Source of the DNA: Tenrec ecaudatus
Taxonomy: Eukaryota; Chordata; Mammalia; Afrosoricida; Tenrecidae
DNA length: 64,000 nt
Assembly (NCBI RefSeq): GCF_050624435.1
Contig: NC_134530.1
Span: 146,918,721 to 146,982,720 of the forward strand
Direction of reading: 5' to 3'
Shown here: positions 1 to 10,265 of the stretch, one piece after another
Layout of the letters: each line of letters begins with the position of its first letter
Numbering within the stretch: position 1 is the first letter of the stretch
Translations under genes and position numbers: made by a program
The notes under the pieces: model-generated
What the model saw: the letters and a program-made list of their open reading frames with translations, nothing else
Told to the model about the DNA's origin: nothing
Database searches by the model: none

Positions 1-2065
<2,065 letters not shown>

Positions 2066-2071
2066 GAGTGA

Positions 2072-3522
2072 CCTGGTAGGGATTCAGCAAGGGCAAGTTA
2101 ACCTAGAGAAATTATTGAAACCCAAATGAAGGCTTAGCATGATAGAGGGACAAGAGGAAAGTAAAAGGAAATAGAGGAGAGAACTAGGTGACAAAGGGTA
2201 TTTGTAGAGGTCCAAAGACTGGAATGTACATATGTAAATATATTTATGTGAATGTGGGGAAACAGATCTATGTGCATATATTTATAGGTTGAGTATTAAG
2301 GCAGCAGATGGACATTGGGCTTCCACTCAAGCACTTACTCAACACAAGAACACTTTGTTCTATTAAATTGGCATCCCAGGATGCACACCATCCCGACACA
2401 ATTGCTGAAGAAAAATGTGTGCGTAAGCAAATGTGGTGAAGAAAGCTGATGATGTCAGGTTATCAAAAGATATAGCATCTGGGATCTTAAAGGTTTGAAG
2501 ATAAACAAGAGGCCATATAGCTGAGAAGCAGCAAAGCCCAAATGGAAGAAGCACTCCAGCTTGTCTGATCACGAGGTGTAGAAGGGACCAGTTATCAGAC
2601 ATCAAAGAACTAAAAACCATATCAGTGGGTTCCCACCTTCCTGGCACGACCACTGAAGACAAACGTGTGCATAAGCAAATGTGGTGAAGAAAGCTAATGG
2701 TGCCAGGCTATCAAAAGATATAGCATCTGGGCTCTTAAAGGCTCAAAGATAAACAAGTGGCCATCTAGCTCAGAAGCAACAAGGCCCACATGGAAGAAGC
2801 ACACCAGCCTGTGTGACCACAAACTGTCAAAGAAATCAGGTATCAAGCATCAAGGAACAAAAAATCATATCATTGAAAAATGTGGGTGAGTGCAGAGTAG
2901 AGACTCAAAGCCCAATGGTAGTCAACCGGACACCCCTTACTGAAGGGTTGTGAGGAGGAGATGAACCAGGCAGGGTGCAGGGTAGCAATGATGAAACATA
3001 TAACTTTCCTCTAGTTCTTAAATACTTCCTCCCCCCCCCCCCCACTATCCTGATCCCAATTCTACCTTACAAATCTGGCTAGACCAAAGGATGTACATAG
3101 GCACAGATAGCAACTGGAAACACAGGCAATCCTGGACAGATGACTCCTCCAGGACCAGTGGTGAGAGTGGTGATGCCTGGAGGGTGGAGAGAATGTGGTG
3201 TAGAAAGGGGGAACTGCTTACAAGAATCTACATATACATTCCTCCCTGGGGGAGGGACAGCAGAGAAGAAGGCTGGGGGAGACGTCGGGCAGTGTAATAT
3301 ATGACAAAATAATAATAATTTATGAATGATGAAGGGTTCATGAGGTAGGGGGAGTGGGGGGGAGGGAGGGGAGAAATGAGCAGCAGATATTAAGGGCTCA
3401 AGTAGAAGGCAAATGTTTTGAGAATGATGATGGCAACAAATGTACATATGTGCTTGACACAATGGAAGTATGTATGGATTGTGATAAGAATTGTACGAGC
3501 CCCCAATAAAATGTTTTAAAAA
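2072..3522 (+). mobile_element. L1 3' UTR, sense, 5'-truncated, with A-tail
   Basis: Sense copy of the lineage's 3' UTR. It starts near the block that precedes GAAACCCA at 2118 and ends with GAGCCCCCAATAAAATG and an A-run at 3518-3526. AATAAA is the element's polyadenylation signal. It belongs to the variant with two tandem copies of the internal module (2390-2885). It lies directly beside the antisense copy at 1-2065, so the two form a large inverted repeat. It has no coding capacity. Confidence 0.85.
2390..2885 (+). repeat. Tandem duplication of a ~250-bp L1 3' UTR module
   Basis: Two consecutive diverged copies begin at about 2390 and 2641. Both contain GTAAGCAAATGTGGTGAAGA or its variant, ATCAAAAGATATAGCATCTGG, a TTAAAGG...GATAAACAAG block and a TGGAAGAAGCAC block. 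Single-copy versions stand at 8935-9185, 34010-34290 and, antisense, about 600-830. A second two-copy version is at 25795-26245, so the duplication marks a subfamily rather than a local accident. Confidence 0.85.
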
Positions 3523-3639
3523 AAAAACCCTATACCCTCCGCTGGGTTGGGTTAGTGCCTTGCTTCCACCCATATCTTTTTTTCCCTCTTTCTTCCCCCC
3601 TCCTATTTAGTTGGCTGCCATATGTATCCCTGGTTTTGG

Positions 3640-4590
3640 TTTGGCCCCTGACACAGTACCTTAAAGGTTTGTCTTCAAACAAGCAACTATCTAAGTGAGG
3701 CACCGACTAAGTCCACATGGAAGAATCATACGAGCTTGTGTGATCCCAGGATTGTAAATAATAAAATCTAATACCAAATGAGGGAATTGCATAGACCTTG
3801 AATTGTGAACACTTGGTTTGCAGAAGGCTCCAGGCTCCAGTGGAAGCTCAAAATGTATTTGCAAGGTCCACACATCGAGTAAGCCTCAGGCGAATCCCCT
3901 CTCACAGTTGAAGGATGTGAATAACCTTGTCATCAGACAGAAAGCAAGGTCGATTGTGATAGATATAGTTAGGTTAAAATGTAAAATCTTATCATTTGAT
4001 CTCCTTTTATGACCCATTTAAAAGCAGTTTCAGTTTTTTTAAAAAGTGAAGGAGCAATACATGTGGATCAAGCCTCCAGTGAAGCCCCTCTGACCACATA
4101 CCGGGAATGGGAATAGCTTTGCTCTCAGGCAGAGTGGATTGAAAGTGGGTTTTTGCAGATGCAATTAGGTTACAATATAACACCTTATCATTTGATCTCC
4201 CCCTTGACCCATTTTAAATTTGTTCTAGTGCTTAATATTTTCTAATTTCTTTTCAATTGAGGTTTTTGTCTGTTCTACTTTGTTATTGTTCTTAGTTTTT
4301 ATTGTTGTTGGTGTTTAACCTTGTATGCTTTCCTGTATATGAAATCGAGGATAGATAAATCTAAAGAGACAGTAATTGGATTGATGCTCCCATAATGTAT
4401 GGCAAGGGTGGTGGAGGGGGGCAGGGGGAGGGAAATGGGGAGCTAATGACAATGAACACAAGAAAGAAGATGTGCTAAAAACGAGTGTGGCAATGATGGT
4501 GCAACTCTTTGTGATATGATTAAACTACAGGATTGCATGATGTGTGGATTGTATGTCAATAGAACTGGTTTTTTAAAATAGTAATAATCT
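3640..4590 (+). mobile_element. Older L1 3' end, diverged
   Basis: The 3650-3760 part resembles the common L1 3' UTR module (TTAAAGG, TCCACATGGAAGAATCATAC, GTGTGATC) at much lower identity. The 4380-4570 part has the style of an L1 terminus: a G-rich stretch at 4408-4440, then TTTGTGATATGATTAAAC and TGTGTGGATTGTATGTCAAT near the end. I read this as an older L1 3' UTR, which also holds a tandem duplication (3868-4225). Family assignment is by resemblance only. Confidence 0.55.
3868..4225 (+). repeat. Diverged tandem duplication, ~190-bp period
   Basis: Two units (about 3868-4030 and 4060-4225) share the order AAGCCTC, CCCCTCT, GGGAATAGC-like, CAGGCAGA/CAGACAGA, TTAGGTTA, CTTATCATTTGATCTCC and GACCCATTT. 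The 17-base CTTATCATTTGATCTCC block is identical in both (about 3988 and 4184). Divergence elsewhere shows the duplication is old. It lies within an old L1-like 3' UTR. Confidence 0.75.
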
Positions 4591-4599
4591 AGCAGTCTA

Positions 4600-5060
4600 G
4601 TAAGGGCTCAATAGAAGGGTAGATAAGCTGTAGAGATTAATACAGACTTCCTGGGTGCTTCTAGTTGGATATAGCAAGTAATGGTGTCTTTGGCTGCTCT
4701 GACAGAGTTAGGGAACATGGCCAGTGCTGGCCCCACTGTCCTCTGTGCTGTTTGCACTCCACACAGACTGCTTGGTTCAGTTCCAGCAAGGACATTTTTA
4801 AAGGGAACGGCCATCAACCAGCAACTGCTCAGAAGAGGACTTTCGCAGGGTAAGAGTTTGGAAAACATGTCGTGTGAAGAATGGTTGGGGAACAGGTCAT
4901 ATTTAACCTGTAGAAGGGATAGGACTATTAGGACACATAATTATTGTCTTTGACAATTTAGAGATGCGATCGCATAACTTTCCTGTTAATGTATGTAGAT
5001 GATTAGGGCCTGTGGAGAAGAGAACTAACACCCATTGGGTTTATTGCCGTGGGTAGGGAA
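4600..5060. other. Unassigned sequence
   Basis: No repeat family, conserved coding frame or RNA signature was recognised. Open frames up to 90 codons occur on both strands, but they overlap each other and show no domain. Confidence 0.5.
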
Positions 5061-5064
5061 CATA

Positions 5065-5190
5065 CATCAAATCTAATTCTCATAACAGCCTTGTGGGGAC
5101 CTCTATTTTGCAGAGGAGTAAGACTTTAAGAAGCTTGCCCAGTAGCATAGTCTGTGGGTGGCAGAGACAGGATTCACATCCAGCATGTTT
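5065..5190 (+). mobile_element. MIR SINE fragment
   Basis: Shows the MIR core order: a TCTAATTCTCATAACAGCC-like block (MIR: TTTAATCCTCACAACAACCC), TGGGGA...TTTTGCAGAGGAG, then CTTGCCCAGTAGCATAG and GGCAGAGACAGGATTCACATC. MIRs are ancient mammalian tRNA-derived SINEs. Confidence 0.85.
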
Positions 5191-5194
5191 GTTA

Positions 5195-5690
5195 TGGCTC
5201 TTATATTACACACTCTTGTCGCTTCCTATGAGGACATCCCTCTCATTGGTCTCACCAACCCCCTGCACTGAGTGGGCATTTTAGAAAGGTTTCTGCACAT
5301 GGAGAAGAGGGCTCAGCCATATGAACAGGTCAGGAAAATGAAGCACTGACAAATTCAGGAAGGGATTATTTTCCTCCTTGTGCCAAGCCACCACAAATCG
5401 CCCAATGAAGCGCAGTCCTCAGTCCAAAACTAGAACTGAGACCCCCCCAGGTCCTTGGAGGTGAAGGTGGCATGAATGGTGTCAACTCCTCAAGACCTTT
5501 CATCATCTATCCCTGCTTGCCTCTAGTCTCACATCTCTGAACCCACCCTTTCCTTTCTCTCTTCCTTCTACTCTTTTGACCAGACCGCTTGCTCACTTTC
5601 CTGTCCAACCTTTGGTAATGTTATCCCCTCTGCTCAAAATGCATGTTGCTCCACTGCCTTCCCGAGCTTGACCACTGTTGGAAGTAGTTA
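5195..5690. other. Unassigned; possible L2 remnant at 5500-5670
   Basis: Most of the interval is unrecognised. The stretch 5500-5670 is pyrimidine-rich with phrasing similar to L2 3' regions (CCTTTCATCATCTATCCCTG, GTTGCTCCACTGCCTTCCC), but divergence is too high for a firm call. Confidence 0.35.
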
Positions 5691-6195
5691 GCTTATTGTG
5701 TCTACCTGGATGATAAGCACATGTGGGATTGATTGAAGGGCAGAGGGATAAATGGCTCAGTGAACCTCACCTTTTGAGTTCTCGGGTCTCTTGCTTTTTG
5801 ATGGTTGGACCAGTGTGCAGCTGCCTTAGCCAGTTCCCTGCTTCAGCTGGAAGGCCCATTTCCTGCAAGACATCCCCAAGGAGAAGCCACATGGACCTAT
5901 CCCGATGCAGCCCTGGGTGCTGGAGCAGCCTTGTGGAGACCCCTGCCAGAGCTGAGATGCTTACACGCTCACTGACTCAACTTTCCTCCTGCAGTCAACA
6001 TTATTGTGTGTGTTTTGTAAGATGAAGGAGAACTTTGTGGATTGGTGTTGGACATATGGGTTGATGTTGGATTTGTGGGTTTGGGCAGCACTGGGTTGGG
6101 GTGTTTTCTTGTACACTTAACCATTATATAAAACTCTCTCTTATACATGAGTATCTGTGGATTTGTTTCTCTAATGTACCCAGACTAACACACTA
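5690..6195 (+). mobile_element. LTR-like repeat, unclassified
   Basis: About 500 bp that recurs inverted at 33190-33700. Shared blocks include the GACTTATGGACTTGATC-type region (here 6068-6085), GGGTGTTTTCTTGTACACTTA (6099-6119), a TATATAAAACTCTCTCTTATA TATA-like stretch (6125-6145) and the terminus GGATTTGTTTCTCTA...CCCAGACTAACACA (6159-6193). The TG...CA-like ends, a TATA-like motif near one end and the length suggest a solo LTR. No internal retroviral sequence is attached. Confidence 0.5.
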
Positions 6196-6287
6196 TTCAT
6201 ACCTCTATTTGCATGCTATCAACTCTTCTTGATGCCTCACTCTTTACTGACCTTATTGACTTCCCATCTACATACATACTCTTTGTA

Positions 6288-6401
6288 TCTCTGGTGGACT
6301 AGTGAGGTAAACGTTGGGCTGCTAGCCACGAGGTCAACAGTTCAAAACCACCAGCCACTACACAGGAAAGATGACATTTTCTACTCCCTTAAAGAGTTAG
6401 A
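6288..6401 (+). mobile_element. AfroSINE, 5' half of a split copy
   Basis: tRNA-like head with GGTGGACTAGTGAGG, GGGCTGCTAGCCACGAGGTC and CAGTTCAAAACCACCAGCC (the B-box region), ending inside the CTTAAAGAGTTAGA motif. The missing 3' half resumes at 9832, beyond two inserted L1 sequences. Confidence 0.88.
6389..6401 (+). repeat. Left target-site duplication, 13 bp
   Basis: TTAAAGAGTTAGA occurs here and again, perfectly, at 9832-9844. Both copies come from the AfroSINE interior, so they mark the insertion point of the L1 material between them. Confidence 0.88.
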
Positions 6402-6582
6402 GTTAGGGGGATAGTAGTAGGGGGAGAGGAGCTGATACCAAGGGCTCAATAGAAAATATATGTCTATAAAAGAATGATGGTAACATAAGTAGAAATATGT
6501 TTGCTACAATTTATGTTTGGATTGTTATATGAGTTGTAAGAGCCTCCAATAAAATGATCTTTTAATGACAATTTTTAAAAGG
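6402..6582 (+). mobile_element. L1 3'-terminal fragment inside the AfroSINE
   Basis: About 165 bp of L1 3' end: CCAAGGGCTCAATAGAAA, the AATGATGGTAACA block, then GAGTTGTAAGAGCCTCCAATAAAATG at 6531-6556 followed by an AT-rich tail. It begins right after the left target-site copy and is severely 5'-truncated. It appears to be the first of two L1 insertions in this stack. Confidence 0.8.
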
Positions 6583-7360
6583 GGACTTCTGGGAAGATGA
6601 CGAGGGAGTAACATATACCAGAAGGGACTCTGGAGAATCTAGCCCAGGAGAGTTGCTTAGAGGGAAATTCAACACTGCAGGAACTCAGGAGGAGCATCAT
6701 AAAGATGAGTAGGCACAAACCCATGGGGTGTTGAGGGGCTGGGGGCTTTTGGCTTACCTCAGTGGAAACCGGCTGAGGCTTGACCTTGGCCCCACCACTG
6801 TCTCTGCTGGAGCAGGGACCATTTGGAGCCTGTAGGCAGACTTGGTCTCAACACAGCCACAGTTTGCCCCTCCCCCCTTGCCTCAGGGAAAGGACAGAAT
6901 CTTTGCAGCTCCACGGGCAGGGATCAGGGTTCAGCTACATTGTTGCTTCTGTGTACATCTCTGCTTTCTGTTCACCCACGGTCTTTGAAGGCTACACAGT
7001 GGCTTTCTCTCAGCTCAGCTGTGGCTTGCCACCGCTGCCTCCGGGTAGGGACTAAACCTTTGCAACTCCACGGGTGGGGAGTGGGACTCAGCTACATAGT
7101 TGCTTTTGTTTCCCTCTCTTCCCTATATTCCCCCCTACACACAGTATAAACGGTCTTACCTTTTAATGTTTTCTTCCTCTTTGTCTCTTTCCTGTTCTCT
7201 CACACACCACTGCTGATCTCCAGACAACTCCCTTTAGCCTAGGGCATTTACGCCTGCACCAAACCCAGCTAGGTGAGCTCCACCCTGTGTAGCTAGCCCG
7301 AGGCTAGATAAAGCCCTGCTTTCCCTCCAGGGGATATGCTGCCTAGGCAACCATTCAGGA
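6583..7360 (+). promoter_or_regulatory. L1 5' UTR (internal promoter region)
   Basis: Begins GGGGACTTCTGGGAAGATGA, in the style of L1 5' ends, and lies upstream of ORF1 sequence. L1 5' UTRs act as internal RNA polymerase II promoters. It contains monomer-like repeats: a block with CTTTGCAGCTCCACGGGCAG and TCAGCTACATTGTTGCTT (about 6888-6952) is repeated about 150 bp later as CTTTGCAACTCCACGGGTGG and TCAGCTACATAGTTGCTT (about 7039-7109). Present activity cannot be judged. Confidence 0.7.
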
Positions 7361-7367
7361 GGCTGAA

Positions 7368-7640
7368 AGAACACCAGCTAGACTGAATCCCAAGAAGTTA
7401 CCAAGGAACATAATAGTTAAACTATCCAACTTTGAGGAAAAGGAGAAAATCATGAGAGCAGCTAGGGAAAAACAAGCAATCACATATAAAGGTTCCGAAA
7501 TAAGAATATGCTCAGACCTATCAGCAGAAACTACAAAGAAGTAAAAGTCTTCCCAGACAAGGAAAAACTCAAAGAATACGTTAGAAGAAACCCAGCTCTA
7601 CAAAAGATCCTTGCCGACCCAATATGCGAAGAAGAACAAC
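7368..7640 (+). pseudogene. L1 ORF1 remnant (RNA-binding protein, C-terminal half)
   Basis: The frame from 7368 reads RTPARLNPKK then PRNIIVKLSNFEEKEKI and MRAAREKQAITYKG, matching the RNA-recognition part of mammalian L1 ORF1p, and stops at 7542. The next ORF1 segment follows in another frame from about 7538: EVKVFPDKEKLKEYV then NPALQKILADP, the ORF1p C-terminal domain. About 25-30 codons are missing between the two. The N-terminal coiled coil is absent because 5' UTR joins directly to mid-ORF1 near 7360. ORF1p normally forms trimers that coat L1 RNA; this copy cannot encode one. Confidence 0.85.
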
Positions 7641-7826
7641 ACTCACCAAACATAAATAAGGGACCGCCATATAGAACAACCTCACCCAGAGGGCAACAAA
7701 GAGAAAACCGGCCCCAAGATAGCATTGGCTTAAGGATGGAAAGAAGTCAAGAAAGCTACACACACACATGCACAACACATTAATGAGAAAAGAAAATAGG
7801 AAAACATCCAACACAAAAGGTATAAG

Positions 7827-8003
7827 ATGACCTTACAGAATCAGCAGATGGAGATAATAATCCTGAATATCAATGGCCTAAACTCAGGCATTAAAAGACT
7901 GAGACTAGCAGACTGGCTTAGCAAACACAACCCATCAATCTGCTGCCTACAGGAGACCCATCTGGTGATATCTAAAACAGATGGAAATAGAGTTACCATA
8001 TGA
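7827..8003 (+). pseudogene. L1 ORF2 N-terminus (endonuclease start only)
   Basis: The ATG at 7827 opens a frame reading MTLQNQQMEI then ILNINGLNSGIKRLRLADWL and CCLQETHL. NINGLN and QETHL are the first two conserved motifs of the L1 apurinic-like endonuclease, with its Asn and catalytic Glu. After about 48 codons the sequence jumps to the far C-terminus of ORF2 and the frame closes near 8003. About 1,100 codons, including the rest of the endonuclease and all of the reverse transcriptase, are gone. Confidence 0.88.
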
Positions 8004-8315
8004 CCCAGCAATCCCCCTACTGGGCATATACCCAAAAGAGGGAAGAAACAAACCAAGGCCAGACATCTGTGCTCCAATGTTCATTGTGGCACAGTTCACA
8101 ATTGCAAGGAGTTGGAAGCAACCCAAATTTCCATCAGCTGACGATTGGATTAAAAAACTGTGGTATATATACATACAATGGAGTACTACGCATCACTAAG
8201 AAGCAGTGATGAATGTATGAAGCACATCACAGCATGGGAAGAACTGGAGGAAATAATGCTAAGCGAAGTAAGTCAGGCACAAAAGGACAAGTACAACATG
8301 AGCCCGTTGAGGTAA
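7981..8315 (+). pseudogene. L1 ORF2 C-terminal segment
   Basis: The frame from 7981 reads MEIELPYDPAIPLLGIYPK, then FTIARSWKQPKFPSADDWIK, the well-known L1 ORF2 C-terminal region. A one-base slip in the TA-rich stretch near 8166 shifts the frame. It resumes as HTMEYYASLRSSDECM, HITAWEELEEIMLSEVSQ and KDKYNMSPLR, with stop TAA at 8313-8315. Apart from that slip the segment is well preserved, so the element is not very old. Confidence 0.88.
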
Positions 8316-9831
8316 GCATTAAAAAAAAGTTTTCTTTCATGTTGTGTTTTGTTTTGTTCTTTGTCAGTGGTTTGTTGTTGTTTTGTTGTATATCGTTGCT
8401 TGATTTTGCTCTGTCTTGTTTTTGTGCATGTTATTATCTCCACAGATCTGTCTAAATAAGATAGGCTGGATGAACAATCTGGAGGAAAAACGACGGGACC
8501 AACAGTTCTGGGGGGGAAATGGGATAAGGGGAGGTGGATAAGGGGAGGTGGGGGAAAAGAAAGTGGTGTTAACAAACCAAAGGACAAGGGAACAACAAGT
8601 GATCCAAATTGGTGGTGAGGTGGGTGTTGGATGCCTAGTAGGGCATGATCAAGGGTAATGTAATGAAGAGGTATTGCTGAAACCCAGGTGTGGACAGAGC
8701 ATGATAGTGGGACAGGAGGAAAGTAAAGGGAAATAGAGGAAAGAGATGGGAGGCAAAGGGCATTTATAGAGGTCTAGATAAAGACATGTACACATGCAAA
8801 TATATTTAAATATGAAGATGGGGAAATAGATCTATGTGCCTATATTCATAGATTTAGTATTAAGGTAGCAGAAGAACATTGGGTCTCCACTCAAGTACCC
8901 CCTCAATTCAAGAATACTTTCTTCTATTAAATTGCCATTCTATGATGCTGACCCTCCCTCACAACCACTAAACACAAAGCGAATAAGCAAATGTGGTGAA
9001 GAAAGCTGATGGTGCCTGGCTATCAAAGGATATAGTATCTGGGGTCTTAAAGGCTTGAAGATAAAAAAGCGACCATCTAGCTCAGAAGCAACAAAACCCA
9101 CATGGAAGAAGCATACCAGCCTGTGCGATCATGAGGTGTCGAAGGGATCAGGTATAAAACATCATCAGAACAAAAAACTCTTACCATAGTGAATGAAGGG
9201 GGAAGTGTAGAGTGGCGACCCAAAGCCCATTTGTCCGCCACTGGAGATCCCCTTGCAGAGGGGTCTAGGGAAGGAGATGAGCCAGTCAAGGTGCGATATA
9301 GCACCAACGAAAAATACAACTTTCCTCTAGTTCCTAAATGCTTCCTACCCTCCCTCCCCCACTATCATGATCTGAATTCTACCTTGCAAGTCTGACTAGA
9401 CAAGAGGATGTACACTGGCACAGATAGGAACTGGCAACACAGGGAATCCAGGGCGGATTATACCTTCGGACCAGGGGTGTGGAGTGGAGATTCTGGGAGG
9501 GTAGAGGGAGAGTAGGCTGGAAAGAAGGAACTGATTACAAGGATCTAAATGTGACCTCCTCCCTCGAGGATGGACAACAGAAAAGTGGGTGAAGGGAGAC
9601 GTCGGACAGGCAAGATATGACAAAATAATAATTTATAAATTATCAAGGGCTCATGATGGAGTGAGGAGCAGGAGGGGGGGAAGAGGACCCGATGCCAAGG
9701 GCTTAAGTGGAGAGCAAATGTTTTGAAAATGATGAGGGCAATGAATGTACAGATGTGCTTTATATAATTGATGTACATATGGATTGTGATAAGAGTTGTA
9801 TGAACCCCTAATAAAATGTTTAAATAATTGT
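8316..9831 (+). other. L1 3' UTR of the internally deleted element
   Basis: This copy ties the window's dominant repeat to L1, because here it directly follows an ORF2 stop codon. It includes the T/G-rich start (8325-8450), the GATAGGCTGGATGAACAATC block, one copy of the 250-bp module (8935-9185) and the ATAAAATG terminus. Compared with the antisense copies at 25045-27047 and 62155-64000, about 450 bp is absent just after the stop codon. Confidence 0.85.
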
Positions 9832-9935
9832 TTAAAGAGTTAGAAGCAGTCTTAGAGACTCACAGGAGCCATTCTACCCTCTCCTATCGTGTTGCTATGA
9901 AGCAGAACTGACTCACTGGCAGTGAAGTTTTGTCT
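9832..9935 (+). mobile_element. AfroSINE, 3' half of the split copy
   Basis: Starts with the right target-site copy TTAAAGAGTTAGA and continues as a normal AfroSINE 3' part: GCAGTCTTAGAGACTCACAG, CATTCTACCCTCTCCTATCG, then CAGAACTGACTCACTGGCAG. Joined in order with 6288-6401 it makes one complete SINE. Confidence 0.88.
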
Positions 9936-10094
9936 CTTTCTATCACTGTGTTCCCCCCACCATTTGGAGCTCTTAGGTAACCTCTCGAAGACAAGGACAA
10001 TTTCATGCACCCTTTCTAGCTCTGTGACTATTACATAGTACTGATGAGTGGATGAGTGTTCTGGGAACATGACTTGGATCTATCCTAGGTTTGA

Positions 10095-10265
10095 AGGCAG
10101 ACTCTGAGTCACTAATTGGATAAAAACCTCAGGCAATCAATTTATTCAGTCTTGAATTACCATGTCTTTAAATGCTCATTGGATTATAATGCCTACATCA
10201 TAGTGAATGGTATGAGGATTTAACAGAATAACCTAAGTAAAGAAACTGGCCCATGTAGCTTATGC
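10095..10265 (+). mobile_element. MIR SINE fragment
   Basis: MIR-like phrase order: CTGAGTCACTAATTGG, a CATGTCTTTAAATGCTCATT region, ATAATGCCTACATCATAG, then GAGGATTTAACAGAATAACC and AGAAACTGGCC. Strongly diverged. Confidence 0.6.

Larger units (their letters stand above)
6583..9831 (+). mobile_element. L1 with intact ends but internally deleted coding region
   Basis: A 3.25-kb element with a 5' UTR (6583-7360), part of ORF1 (7368 to about 7640), the ORF2 start (7827), the ORF2 C-terminus (to 8315) and a 3' UTR ending CCCTAATAAAATG. A complete L1 is about 6-7 kb. Missing are the ORF1 N-terminal coiled coil, a short piece within ORF1, nearly all of ORF2 including reverse transcriptase, and about 450 bp at the start of the 3' UTR. 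Possible target-site copies are TTAATGACAATTTTTA (before 6580) and TTAAATAATTGTTTA (before 9834), imperfect and AT-rich. It cannot be autonomous. Confidence 0.85.

Noticed and set aside
3079..3573. 164-codon minus-strand frame, also similar frames at 19235-19699, 25125-25541, 26470-27024 and 63160-63585
   Set aside because: All lie in the non-coding 3' UTR of the L1 lineage; their mutual similarity reflects the repeat, not a protein family.
8311..8319. GGTAAGCAT at the ORF2 stop as a functional 5' splice site
   Set aside because: It matches the donor consensus but no acceptor or spliced product is evident, and it overlaps the ORF2 stop codon.
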